Assembly: GCA_013696535.1 (NCBI GenBank)
Contig: JACCYI010000250.1
Coordinates: 1-8,451, forward strand
Source of the DNA: Solirubrobacterales bacterium
GTDB taxonomy: Bacteria > Actinomycetota > Thermoleophilia > Solirubrobacterales > Solirubrobacteraceae
DNA: 8,451 bases
Direction of reading: 5' to 3'
Below the pieces are notes generated by a model. The model had not been told where the DNA came from. It did not search any database and saw nothing but the letters and a program-made list of their open reading frames with translations. Both the position numbers and the translations under genes were made by a program. This document shows, piece by piece, positions 1-6,474 of this stretch; positions within the stretch are counted from its first letter, which is position 1, and each line of letters opens with the position of its first letter.

Positions 1-61
1 CCTCACGAGCGATCGCGCAGAACGGCAGGTGATCGTCCACGATCAGGACAGTCGCGGCCAC
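1..61 (-). CDS. Response regulator, receiver domain N-terminus (partial)
   Basis: Only the first 20 codons lie in the window, and the gene runs off the left edge. From a GTG start they read VAATVLIVDDHLPFCAIARE. This matches the first beta strand and acidic pair (D9, D10) of a CheY-like receiver domain, the site that binds Mg2+ and helps phosphorylate a downstream Asp. The phrase VDDH followed by L/P is common in NarL/LuxR-type regulators, but the output domain is not visible. The GTG start is supported by a purine-rich Shine-Dalgarno stretch (GAGAGG on the minus strand, about bases 70-75) eight bases upstream. The gene follows the MFS gene on the same strand with 62 bases between, so it could be co-transcribed with it or have its own promoter. 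Whether it controls the catabolic genes is unknown. Confidence 0.7.
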   Translation of the reverse strand, partial: MAATVLIVDDHLPFCAIARE

Positions 62-123
62 CCAAGCATCCTCTCACCACCACGTCAGCGGCGCCTCCGG
101 GCAACCCTTGAAACCACGGATGG

Positions 124-1539
124 CTAGATCGCCCGCGCTGCATCCCCGGCGCCCGCGGCCGGCCGGTCAGACGGAAGCACCAGAAAGGCTGTGAGCGACA
201 TCAGCCCGGAGAACCCGGCGGCGATGAGGAACGCGCGGTTGTACCCACCGGCGAGAGCCGCCGCCCGCGAGGCCCCGTCAACGGCCAGGGTGGCGCTCCG
301 GCTCGCGGCCACCGTGATGAGGACCGCGAGGCACACCGCCGCCCCCACGTGCCTGAAGGAGTTGAACAGCCCGGAGACCAGTCCGTGGTCTCGCAGCGGG
401 ATGTCCCGGGTGCCGGCCATGGTGAGTGGCACGAAGCAGAAGGCGATGCCGACCGTGCTGACCACTGCACCGAGTAGCAGGGCGACGTAAGAGTCTCCGT
501 CTTGCAGCCACGCGAGCCGGAGCAGCCCTGCCGCGCCGAGGAGGGGACCGGCGATGAGCACCGCGCGAGGACCGACCGCGCGGACCAGCCGGCCCGCCGC
601 GAGGGCGGCCGGCGTCGCCGCGACCGAGATGGGCAGGAGGAGCATCGCGGTCCGCAGGGGGGACTCGCCGTCGACCTCCTGCAAGAACAGCGACACGAGA
701 ACGATCTGGGTAACGAGGACGCCGCCGAGCAGCCACGCGATGGCGTTCGCGCCGGCCAGCGTCCGGTTCCGCAGGGTCGACAGCGGCATCATCGGCCTTC
801 GAGAGCGACGCTCGGTGAGCACGAACACGACGATGAGAGCGAGGGCCGCCGCCAGCAGGACGAGCGTGGTGACGGAGACCCATCCGCGCTCTCGGGTGGT
901 GACGATCGCGTAGACGAGCGTCGTCACCCCGGCCGTGATCGTGACCGCGCCCGGAAGGTCGAGCCCACGCCGCTCGGGCCGCCCGGAGGTTCGCGGAACG
1001 TACTTCAGCGCCGCCACCAGCAGCGCGAGGGAGATGGGGACGTTGACCCACATCACCCACCGCCAACTGAGCAGGCCGGTGAGCAGCCCGCCGGCCGCCG
1101 TGCCGAAAGCGCCGCCACCTGAGGCCGTGACGCTCCACCAGGTCAGCGCGCGGGACCGGGCGCCGAGCTCGGTGAAGGTGGTGGTGATGAGGCTCAGGGA
1201 CGCGGGCGCGAGGACGGCGGCTCCGAGCCCCTGTACCGCTCGGGCGACGATCAGCATCGTGCCACTTGTGGCGAGGCCACCGATCAGGCTAGCGGCGGCG
1301 AAAGTCATGAGGCCGACGAAGAGGACCGGCCGGCGTCCGAAGACGTCGCCTGCGCGGCCGCCGACGAGCAGGAAGCCCCCCAAGGTCAATGTGTAGGCGT
1401 TCACGATCCACTGCTGGCCCGTGATGCTCAGCTCGAGCGCCGTACTCATGGACGGCAGCGCCACCGCCACGATGGTGACGTCCAGCACCACCATGAACTG
1501 CGCGAAGCAGGCAACGCTCAGAAGGCCGCGGGAAGGCAT
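124..1539 (-). CDS. MFS transporter, DHA2 (EmrB/QacA-like) family, 14 helices
   Basis: A 471-residue integral membrane protein that probably moves a small molecule across the cytoplasmic membrane using the proton gradient. Fourteen hydrophobic segments can be counted, from residues 5-28 to about 435-457, which is the DHA2 number rather than the usual 12. Family motifs are present: LDVTIVAVALP at 19-29 in helix 1, W44 in helix 2, and motif A (GRAGDVFGRRPVL) around 61-73 in the loop between helices 2 and 3. Helix 4 carries R-x-x-Q-G-x-G. A GGAG Shine-Dalgarno sequence lies ten bases before the ATG. The gene starts 35 bases after the 85-residue gene upstream and probably shares its promoter. DHA2 members are mostly drug or metabolite exporters, so export of a toxic substrate or intermediate is as likely as uptake. 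The specificity cannot be read. Confidence 0.9.
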   Translation of the reverse strand: MPSRGLLSVACFAQFMVVLDVTIVAVALPSMSTALELSITGQQWIVNAYTLTLGGFLLVGGRAGDVFGRRPVLFVGLMTFAAASLIGGLATSGTMLIVARAVQGLGAAVLAPASLSLITTTFTELGARSRALTWWSVTASGGGAFGTAAGGLLTGLLSWRWVMWVNVPISLALLVAALKYVPRTSGRPERRGLDLPGAVTITAGVTTLVYAIVTTRERGWVSVTTLVLLAAALALIVVFVLTERRSRRPMMPLSTLRNRTLAGANAIAWLLGGVLVTQIVLVSLFLQEVDGESPLRTAMLLLPISVAATPAALAAGRLVRAVGPRAVLIAGPLLGAAGLLRLAWLQDGDSYVALLLGAVVSTVGIAFCFVPLTMAGTRDIPLRDHGLVSGLFNSFRHVGAAVCLAVLITVAASRSATLAVDGASRAAALAGGYNRAFLIAAGFSGLMSLTAFLVLPSDRPAAGAGDAARAI

Positions 1540-1574
1540 GACGGACCCGCTCCGGCCGGGGGCGGGCGGGCGCG

Positions 1575-1832
1575 TTACGCGCGCTCGACGTGGCCGCGCA
1601 TCCGCCCCTGATCATCGATGTAGTCGTGCTGGCCGGCGTAGGCGATCATGCCCTCAAGCCCCTTCAGCCAGTCGGAATCCTGGCCCCGTTCGCCGGCGAG
1701 CGCCTTGATCCGGTCGATGTCCACCCACACGTGCTCGGCGTCCTTCACGACGACCTTGAACATCTTGAAGTCCTCGCTATCGCGGAGAGCGAGCGACGGC
1801 GGGACGACGCTGAGATCCACTTCGATGAACAT
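1575..1832 (-). CDS. Small conserved-looking protein of unknown function, 85 aa
   Basis: I do not recognise the family. The 85-residue product is acidic, soluble-looking and has no signal peptide or membrane segment. It has a beta-rich first half (FIEVDLSVVPPSLALR, then MFKVVVKD at about 24-31), a VWVDIDRIKALAG segment near 35-47 that looks like strand then helix, and a helical WLKGLEGMIAYAGQ stretch near 55-68. It ends with a charged tail (DDQGRMRGHVERA). Cysteines and metal-binding clusters are absent. The ATG has no Shine-Dalgarno sequence and lies seven bases after a TACACT -10 box in the shared divergent promoter, so translation is probably leaderless. It is the first gene of a two-gene unit with the MFS transporter and is divergent from the oxygenase alpha gene. 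The context suggests a role tied to the oxygenase, such as a chaperone, assembly factor or regulator, but that is a guess. Confidence 0.8.
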   Translation of the reverse strand: MFIEVDLSVVPPSLALRDSEDFKMFKVVVKDAEHVWVDIDRIKALAGERGQDSDWLKGLEGMIAYAGQHDYIDDQGRMRGHVERA

Positions 1833-1855
1833 GGCCGCGAGTGTATACTGTCGTC
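1833..1855. promoter_or_regulatory. Bidirectional promoter/operator element, copy A
   Basis: The 23-base gap between two divergent start codons holds GAGTGTATACTGTC (1839-1852), the reverse complement of the element at 5053-5066. On the plus strand TATACT (1844-1849) ends six bases before the ATG of oxygenase alpha. On the minus strand TACACT (1845-1840) ends seven bases before the ATG of the 85-residue gene. Both fit a TAnnnT -10 box placed so that transcription starts at the A of ATG, giving leaderless messages. The core GTATAC is a perfect palindrome within GAnnGTATACnnTC, so the site could also bind a dimeric regulator. No clear TTGACA-like -35 box is visible on either side, and any -35 contacts would lie inside the opposing gene. 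Confidence 0.7.
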
Positions 1856-3187
1856 ATGAGTACAGAGAGGGTGGGCTTCTTGCTGAACGACGATGCGGTC
1901 GTCGAGCGCATCCGGCACACGGTGCTTCCAGAAGAGGGCCGGATCCCCATGTTCATCTACACAGATCCGGGCATATACGACCTTGAGCTGTCGCGGATCT
2001 ACGGCAAGTCGTGGCTCTTCGTCGCGCACGTGTCAGAGCTCGCGGAGCCGGGCAGCTTCGTGGTCCGGACCATGGGGGAGCAGTCGGTTATCGTGGGCCG
2101 CGGCGAGGACGGCGTGATTCGCACCTTCCTCAACTCCTGCCGGCACCGCGGCATGAAGATCGCGTGCGAGGACTTCGGCCAGACCAAGCTCTGGCGCTGC
2201 CCCTACCACGGCTTCGCCTACGCGAGCACGGGCGAGTTCATGGGCACGCTGATCGGCGCCCCCTACGAGCGCATCGCCTATCCCGGCGGGCTCAACAAGG
2301 AGGCGCTGCACCTCATCGAGGCGCGCTGCGAGAGCTACCAGGGGATGATCTTCGCCACCTGGGACCTCGATGGGCCCAGCCTCGGGGACGCCCTGGGAGA
2401 CGTGCGCTGGTACCTCGATATCTTCATGGGGCGCGCCGAGATGGAAGTGGTCGGGGTGCCGCAGAAGTGGGTCATCCCGTGCGCGTGGAAGTTTCCCTCG
2501 GAGAACTTCACCACGGACGCCTACCACACGGCGACGGCGCACGCCTTTCTCTCCAAGCTCAACCTCGTCAAGGGCATCGACTTCGGGCGCGACGGCTACC
2601 ACGTCGACACGGGCAACGGGCACGGCCTGGGCGTCGGGGTCCATCCCGCCGAAGAGGGCTCGTACTTTCCCTCCGATCTAAAGGACGAGTACGCGGCGAA
2701 CCTCGACCCCGAACAGCTCGCGCTGCTCGGCCGCATCAAGAACTTCCACGGCAACGTGTTCCCCAACCTGTCCTTCCTGATCCCGAACTTCATCGAGGTC
2801 GCCGGGCAGCGGGTCACGGGCATGATGCTCCGGCTCTGGCAGCCGATCGGCCCGGACGCCATCGAGGTCTACTCATGGCACCTGGTCGAGAAGAACGCCC
2901 CCGACTGGTGGAAGCGCAAGGGCCGCGCCATGTACGTGCAGACCTTCGGCGCTTCGGGCATGTTTGACCAGGACGACACGGAGAACTGGGAGATGCAGAC
3001 GCTGAACTCCAACAGCGCGCTGCGCCGGGCCGACGAGGTCTGGATGCACTTCGAGATGGGCATCCACCACGAGCCGCTGCAAAACGAGTTCGCGGGGCCT
3101 GGAGCGGTCTTCGACGGCAAGTACAACGAGTCGGCCGGGCGAACGTTCTATCGCCATTGGCGCGATCTGATGCTGAACGCGGCGTGA
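1856..3187 (+). CDS. Rieske non-heme iron aromatic ring-hydroxylating oxygenase, alpha (large) subunit
   Basis: Catalytic subunit of a ring-hydroxylating dioxygenase, adding O2 to an aromatic ring to give a cis-dihydrodiol, with electrons from the ferredoxin two genes on. The 443 residues match the family length. The Rieske [2Fe-2S] motif is C95-R-H97 and C115-P-Y-H118, with 17 residues between. The mononuclear iron site is N217-F-T-T-D221-A-Y-H224-T-A-T-A-H229; D221 is the usual bridging Asp. The third ligand is D373 or D374 in FDQDDTENW. I chose the ATG at 1856. An in-frame GTG at 1841 lies inside the promoter -10 region and would have no ribosome site. No Shine-Dalgarno sequence precedes the ATG, consistent with leaderless translation. 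The stop overlaps the beta-subunit start as GTGA. The substrate is unknown; the presence of a beta subunit suggests a classic aromatic hydrocarbon or aromatic acid oxygenase. Confidence 0.95.
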   Translation: MSTERVGFLLNDDAVVERIRHTVLPEEGRIPMFIYTDPGIYDLELSRIYGKSWLFVAHVSELAEPGSFVVRTMGEQSVIVGRGEDGVIRTFLNSCRHRGMKIACEDFGQTKLWRCPYHGFAYASTGEFMGTLIGAPYERIAYPGGLNKEALHLIEARCESYQGMIFATWDLDGPSLGDALGDVRWYLDIFMGRAEMEVVGVPQKWVIPCAWKFPSENFTTDAYHTATAHAFLSKLNLVKGIDFGRDGYHVDTGNGHGLGVGVHPAEEGSYFPSDLKDEYAANLDPEQLALLGRIKNFHGNVFPNLSFLIPNFIEVAGQRVTGMMLRLWQPIGPDAIEVYSWHLVEKNAPDWWKRKGRAMYVQTFGASGMFDQDDTENWEMQTLNSNSALRRADEVWMHFEMGIHHEPLQNEFAGPGAVFDGKYNESAGRTFYRHWRDLMLNAA

Positions 3188-3681
3188 TCGACTACGCCGC
3201 TCGCTTCGCCGTTCAAGACTTCCTGATCGAGGAAGCTGAGATGCTCGATCAGCAGCGGTTCGACGAGTGGATCGAGCTGTTCACCGACGACGTCTCCTAC
3301 TACGTTCCGATCCGTGTCTCGCGCAAGATGCCCGCCCCCGACGTGGTCGACGAGATCGGCTACTTCGACGACACGAAGCAGTCCCTCGTGCTGCGGGTCC
3401 GCCGCCTCGGCACGGACGTGGCCTGGGCGGAAGACCCACCCTCCTTCACCCGCCGCTTCATCACCAACTTCCGCGTCGGGCCGACCGAGGACGGCGAGCT
3501 TAAGGTCCGCGACTACCTCCTGCTCTACCGCAGCCGCGGGGACCGCGGCACCTACGACCTGATCTCGGGTGAGCGCCAGCATGCGCTGAGGATGGATGGC
3601 GACGGCTTCCGCATCGCGAGCCGGCGGGTGATCCTCGACCAGGCGTCCCTGGGCACCAAGAACCTCGGAGTCTTCCTGTGA
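3184..3681 (+). CDS. Aromatic ring-hydroxylating dioxygenase, beta (small) subunit
   Basis: Structural small subunit that packs against the alpha subunit, normally in an alpha3beta3 hexamer, with an NTF2-like/SnoaL-type cone fold. The 165 residues carry the family pattern: an N-terminal helix VQDFLIEEAEMLDQQRFDEW leading into LFTDDVSYYVPIRV, then SFTRRFITNFRV near 88-100, and a C-terminal RIASRRVILDQ strand region. The GTG at 3184 is the preferred start because it overlaps the alpha stop in GTGA, implying coupled translation and matched subunit amounts, and it puts the conserved helix at the N-terminus. A TTG at 3157 would extend the protein by nine residues into alpha and has no support. Its own stop overlaps the ferredoxin start in a second GTGA. 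Confidence 0.93.
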   Translation: MIDYAARFAVQDFLIEEAEMLDQQRFDEWIELFTDDVSYYVPIRVSRKMPAPDVVDEIGYFDDTKQSLVLRVRRLGTDVAWAEDPPSFTRRFITNFRVGPTEDGELKVRDYLLLYRSRGDRGTYDLISGERQHALRMDGDGFRIASRRVILDQASLGTKNLGVFL

Positions 3682-3887
3682 GCGAGCCGTTCGAGGTCCT
3701 GCTCGACCTCGATCTCTGCCAGGGCTACGCCAACTGCGTGGTCGCCGCGCCCGAGATCTTCGACATCGACGACGCCAGCGGCGTGGCCGTCCTCCTCGCT
3801 CCCTGCCCCCCGGTCGAGCAGCGCGAGCACGCCGAGGAGGCCGTGCGCAACTGCCCCGCGGAAGCCATTTCGATCACGACGGGATGA
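3678..3887 (+). CDS. [3Fe-4S]-type ferredoxin of the oxygenase system
   Basis: A 69-residue electron carrier that passes electrons from the flavoprotein reductase to the Rieske centre. The cysteine pattern is C14-Q-G-Y17-A-N-C20 and C59-P60. This is the CxxXxxC...CP arrangement in which a canonical fourth ligand is replaced, here by Tyr17, giving a [3Fe-4S] cluster as in actinobacterial P450 and dioxygenase ferredoxins. C43 is an extra cysteine in a CPP segment and is probably not a ligand. The acidic surface (DLDL, FDIDD) is typical. The GTG start overlaps the beta-subunit stop in GTGA. The last 14 bases overlap the convergent reductase gene. Together with the reductase this matches the Rieske oxygenase class using a GR-type reductase and a [3Fe-4S] ferredoxin (type V in the Kweon scheme, from memory). 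Confidence 0.92.
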   Translation: MSEPFEVLLDLDLCQGYANCVVAAPEIFDIDDASGVAVLLAPCPPVEQREHAEEAVRNCPAEAISITTG

Positions 3888-5064
3888 GTGGCTCGGAGAG
3901 CTTGGCGCGCAGCGCGACGAGCGCTCGCGGCGCGTTCCAACTCAGTGCGGCGACGAGCCGACCCTCTCGGTAGCCCGCCGCGGCGAACTTGCCCTCGTCG
4001 GGCGACCCCTCCACGATCTCGAAGCGGTCCGCGACCTCGGGCAGCCCCGCCGACTGCATGCGCGCCTCGAAGTGCTGTGACCAGAAGAACGGCACGGAGG
4101 CGAACGGCTCCGCGGCGGCCCCGTGAAGCAGGGTCCGGGCGGCCGCCCTGCCCTGCTCGCCCGCGTTCGTCCAGTGCTCGATGCGCATCGGCGCACCCCC
4201 GCAGCGCGGATTGGGCCAGCGGGCCACGTCGCCCGCCGCCACCACGCGCTCCGCCCCCACCACGGCGAGACGCTCGTCGCACAGGATTCCGTTGTCGAGC
4301 TCGAGCCCCGAGCCGACGAGCCACTCCGTCGCAGGCGTGACGCCGACCGCCGACACGATGACTTCGACGTCCACGTGGCTGCCGTCGTCGAGCATCAGGG
4401 CGTGAGCGGGGTTGCCCTGCACGCGCTTGACCGTCCGGCCGATGTGTAGCTCAACGCCGTTGGCCTCAAGCCTGCGGGTCGCCTCCTCGGTGGCGAGGGC
4501 GCCGGCGACCTCGATGGGCTCGAGGAGGGACACCATCGTCACGTGCGCGCCGAGGTCGACGGCCGTGGAAGCCACTTCCATGCCGATGAACCCGGCGCCG
4601 ACGATCGCGACCCGCCGGCCCGGCTGAAGCTCCTCGCTGAGCGCCAGGGCGTCGTCGAGGGTGCGTAGCTCGTGGATGCCGGGATGAGCCGGGTCGACGG
4701 CGGCGAGCCGCCGCGGCCTGCTGCCCGTGGCGATGACGAGACCGTCGAAGGAGATCTCGTTGCCCGCCGCGGTGCAGACGCATCGCGCATGGAGGTCGAG
4801 GGCGGTCGCGGCCTCTCCGAGCATCCATTCGGCCTCGAGGTCCTGCACGCCGCGAAGCTGCACGCGGCTCGGCTCGAGCTTGCCGGCCAGCAGGTCCTTC
4901 GAGAGTGGCGGACGGTCGTAGGGCAGGTGCGGCTCTTCCCCGATGATCACGAGCCAACCGTCGAAGCCCTCGGCGCGCAACGCCTCGGCAGCCCGGTAGC
5001 CCGCCAGCGAGGCGCCCACCACCACGATCGTTTCCAGGCCTGTCGCTATGGAGACAGTATACAC
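3874..5064 (-). CDS. FAD/NAD(P)H ferredoxin reductase, glutathione-reductase type
   Basis: Flavoprotein that takes electrons from NAD(P)H and passes them to the ferredoxin, similar in layout to putidaredoxin reductase and BphA4. Numbering from the GTG at 5064 (396 residues): FAD dinucleotide fold GASLAG at 17-22, LPYDRPPLSK at 47-56, ATGSRPR at 112-118, NAD(P)-binding GAGFIG at 156-161, the second FAD site GDVARW at 278-283, HWTNA at 297-301, and a C-terminal interface domain. Cysteines for a redox disulfide are absent, as expected. The start is uncertain. The GTG at 5064 overlaps the -10 box of the shared promoter. The predicted transcript would begin at ATA (5049-5047), in frame, giving an N-terminus of usual length before the FAD strand. 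The next in-frame GTG (5025) would cut into that strand. The gene converges on the ferredoxin gene and overlaps it by 14 bases. Confidence 0.92.
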   Translation of the reverse strand: MYTVSIATGLETIVVVGASLAGYRAAEALRAEGFDGWLVIIGEEPHLPYDRPPLSKDLLAGKLEPSRVQLRGVQDLEAEWMLGEAATALDLHARCVCTAAGNEISFDGLVIATGSRPRRLAAVDPAHPGIHELRTLDDALALSEELQPGRRVAIVGAGFIGMEVASTAVDLGAHVTMVSLLEPIEVAGALATEEATRRLEANGVELHIGRTVKRVQGNPAHALMLDDGSHVDVEVIVSAVGVTPATEWLVGSGLELDNGILCDERLAVVGAERVVAAGDVARWPNPRCGGAPMRIEHWTNAGEQGRAAARTLLHGAAAEPFASVPFFWSQHFEARMQSAGLPEVADRFEIVEGSPDEGKFAAAGYREGRLVAALSWNAPRALVALRAKLSEPLIPS

Positions 5065-5072
5065 TCTCGGTC
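5050..5072. promoter_or_regulatory. Bidirectional promoter/operator element, copy B
   Basis: Holds GACAGTATACACTC (5053-5066), identical over 14 bases to copy A in inverted orientation. On the plus strand TACACT (5060-5065) ends seven bases before the GTG of the SDR gene, the same spacing as for the 85-residue gene at copy A. On the minus strand TATACT (5061-5056) ends six bases before ATA, the same spacing that places ATG after the box for the oxygenase alpha gene. Shine-Dalgarno sequences are absent on both sides. The element thus couples the ferredoxin reductase with the SDR operon. Confidence 0.7.
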
Positions 5073-5789
5073 GTGATCGAGTTCCGCGACAAGCCGGTGG
5101 TGGTCACCGGAGGAAGTGCCGGCATCGGCTACGCGATCACCCAGGCGCTGGTGGAGGCGGGGGCCAGGGTCGCGGCCCTCTCACGATCCGGAAGCGCACC
5201 CGACGGCGTCGCGGCCGGCATCGCCTGCGACGTCGCCGATCCACCTTCGGTCGAGGACGCCTTCGCTCAGGCCGACGCCGCGCTGGGGGGTATCAGCCTG
5301 CTGGTCTGCTCGGCGGGGGTCGTGTCCGAGTACGGGATCGAAGAGCTCGAGCCGGACGAGTGGCATCGGATCGTGGACACTTCGCTGACGGGTGGGTACC
5401 TGACCATGCGAGCGGCGGTTCCTCGCCTGCGCCGCAACGGCGGCGGGGCGATCGTCGCGCTCTCGTCGGGATGGGCGCGCCGCGGGTATCCCCGCGGATC
5501 GCACTATGCCGCCGCGAAGGGCGGCCTCGAAGCTCTCGTCCGCTCGCTGGCCCTCGAGCTCGCGCGGGACGGCATCCGCGTCAATGCCGTGGCTCCCGGG
5601 CCGGTGCGCACGGGAATGCTCGACGACCTCCCCGCCTTCGACGAGGGCGTGCGCGCCGCGATCATCCCGCTGGGCCGGATCGGCGAGGTGGCAGACGTCG
5701 TGGCGCCCGTGCTCTTCCTCCTGGGAGAGGGCGCCGCCCACACGACGGGCCAGGTGCTGCAGGTCAGCGGCGGCCTCACCCTCAACTAG
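5073..5789 (+). CDS. Short-chain dehydrogenase/reductase (candidate cis-dihydrodiol dehydrogenase)
   Basis: A classical-size SDR of 238 residues. It has the NAD(P)-binding TGGSAGIG at 12-19, the adenine-side acidic DV at 53-54, catalytic S132 and the Y145-x-x-x-K149 pair in SHYAAAKGG, and the RVNAVAPGPVRTGM segment after the fifth strand. In this cluster the expected reaction is NAD-dependent oxidation of the cis-dihydrodiol made by the oxygenase to a catechol. The sequence alone does not exclude a 3-oxoacyl-type reductase or a side-chain alcohol dehydrogenase. Two usual asparagines are replaced: the NNAG loop reads C79-S-A-G, and the position of the tetrad Asn appears to be S104. The GTG start has no Shine-Dalgarno sequence and lies seven bases after a -10 box. 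It is the first gene of a three-gene unit. Confidence 0.88.
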   Translation: MIEFRDKPVVVTGGSAGIGYAITQALVEAGARVAALSRSGSAPDGVAAGIACDVADPPSVEDAFAQADAALGGISLLVCSAGVVSEYGIEELEPDEWHRIVDTSLTGGYLTMRAAVPRLRRNGGGAIVALSSGWARRGYPRGSHYAAAKGGLEALVRSLALELARDGIRVNAVAPGPVRTGMLDDLPAFDEGVRAAIIPLGRIGEVADVVAPVLFLLGEGAAHTTGQVLQVSGGLTLN

Positions 5790-5793
5790 GAGG
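5788..5793 (+). promoter_or_regulatory. Shine-Dalgarno AGGAGG overlapping the SDR stop codon
   Basis: A consensus AGGAGG begins inside the SDR TAG stop codon, 12 bases before the ATG of the next gene. It sets that start and suggests coupled translation. A second good site, GGAGG at 6463-6467, lies seven bases before the ATG of the DapA-family gene. Internal genes here do use Shine-Dalgarno sequences, which makes their absence at the promoter-proximal genes meaningful. Confidence 0.75.
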
Positions 5794-5805
5794 ACGACTC
5801 AAGTC

Positions 5806-6471
5806 ATGGGCAAAGGCCTTCTCTTCTCACAGATGGAGCCGCCGCCGGACTGGGAGGCGGACTTCCACGACTGGTATGAGACTGAGCACATTCCGGTCCG
5901 CATGGCGGTGCCCGGCTTTCACTCCGCGTGGCGCTACGAGGCGATCGACGGCGAGCCGCGGTGGCTCGCCTGCTACTTCCTCGACAACATGGGCGCCCTC
6001 GAGCTGCCCGAGTACCGCAGTCTCAAGAGCGACCCGAGCGAGCGCACCGCCCGGATGCTGGCCAACGTCCGCGGGTTCACGCGCTACTTGTGCGACCAGC
6101 TCCTCGACACAGGCGAATCGAGCGACGAGGTCGGGGCCCTGTTCGCGGTCGCCTTCTCGGTGCCCGACGAGGCGGCCGGGCGCTTCGACGCGTGGTACGA
6201 GGACGAGCACGTCCCCATGCTCATGAAAGCCGACGGCTGGCTGCGCGTCCGCCGTTACCGCGCCCGCCCGGGCGGCGATGGACCGCCCTGGACGCACTTC
6301 GCGCTGCACGAACTGCGCGACCCCGAGGTCATGCATGCGCCGGAGCGCGAGGCGGCGCGCGCCACACCGCGTCGCGCCGAGTTGGCCGCCGAGCCATGGT
6401 TCTCTCCGAACGGCCGCTGGCTTTACCGCCCGATCCACACCGCCCATGCCGTCCCCCGAAACGGAGGCTGA
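5806..6471 (+). CDS. Tandem-duplicated EthD/ABM-like (dimeric alpha/beta barrel) protein
   Basis: A 221-residue soluble protein made of two ferredoxin-like halves. Residues 20-44 contain F20, W23-Y24, E27-H28-I-P30, P36-G37-F38 and R43-Y44. Residues 127-151 repeat the pattern with F127, W130-Y131, E134-H135-V-P137, G144-W145 and R150-Y151, at a constant offset of 107 with no gap. The F-x-x-W-Y-x-x-E-H-x-P signature is that of EthD-like and related dimeric alpha/beta barrel proteins, which normally dimerise to build one barrel. Here both halves are in one chain. The role is not established. Such proteins include monooxygenases, decarboxylases, cyclases and uncharacterised partners of oxygenases. 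The conserved His in each repeat would be the likely active-site residue. The ATG is set by the strong AGGAGG upstream. It lies between the SDR and the DapA-family lyase and ends three bases before the latter's start. Confidence 0.8.
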   Translation: MGKGLLFSQMEPPPDWEADFHDWYETEHIPVRMAVPGFHSAWRYEAIDGEPRWLACYFLDNMGALELPEYRSLKSDPSERTARMLANVRGFTRYLCDQLLDTGESSDEVGALFAVAFSVPDEAAGRFDAWYEDEHVPMLMKADGWLRVRRYRARPGGDGPPWTHFALHELRDPEVMHAPEREAARATPRRAELAAEPWFSPNGRWLYRPIHTAHAVPRNGG

Positions 6472-6474
6472 CCC

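Noticed and set aside
62..123. Possible promoter or terminator between the MFS gene and the response regulator
   Set aside because: Only a Shine-Dalgarno stretch for the regulator is visible; no clear -10 box or hairpin.
278..1138. Long minus-strand frame within the MFS gene
   Set aside because: Arginine- and alanine-rich shadow frame typical of high-GC DNA, with no recognisable domain.
1570..1582. GCGCG-TTA-CGCGC small inverted repeat at the stop of the 85-residue gene
   Set aside because: A five-base stem in very GC-rich DNA with no T-run; too weak to call a terminator.
1815..1830. A -35 box for the oxygenase promoter (TTCGAT at 1821-1826, 17 bases before TATACT)
   Set aside because: It shares only TT with TTGACA, and the equivalent positions at copies B and C do not match.
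1841..1855. GTG at 1841 as start of the oxygenase alpha subunit
   Set aside because: It lies inside the -10 region and has no ribosome-binding site; ATG 1856 sits at the expected leaderless position.
2033..2644. Minus-strand frame opposite the oxygenase alpha gene
   Set aside because: Antisense shadow of a clearly real gene; the translation has no family features.
3157..3183. TTG at 3157 as start of the beta subunit
   Set aside because: It extends into the alpha gene with no support; GTG 3184 forms the GTGA overlap repeated at the next junction.
5048..6226. 392-codon plus-strand frame across the SDR and EthD-like genes
   Set aside because: Out-of-frame, low-complexity Arg/Gly/Ser-rich translation; the SDR frame carries the genuine motifs.
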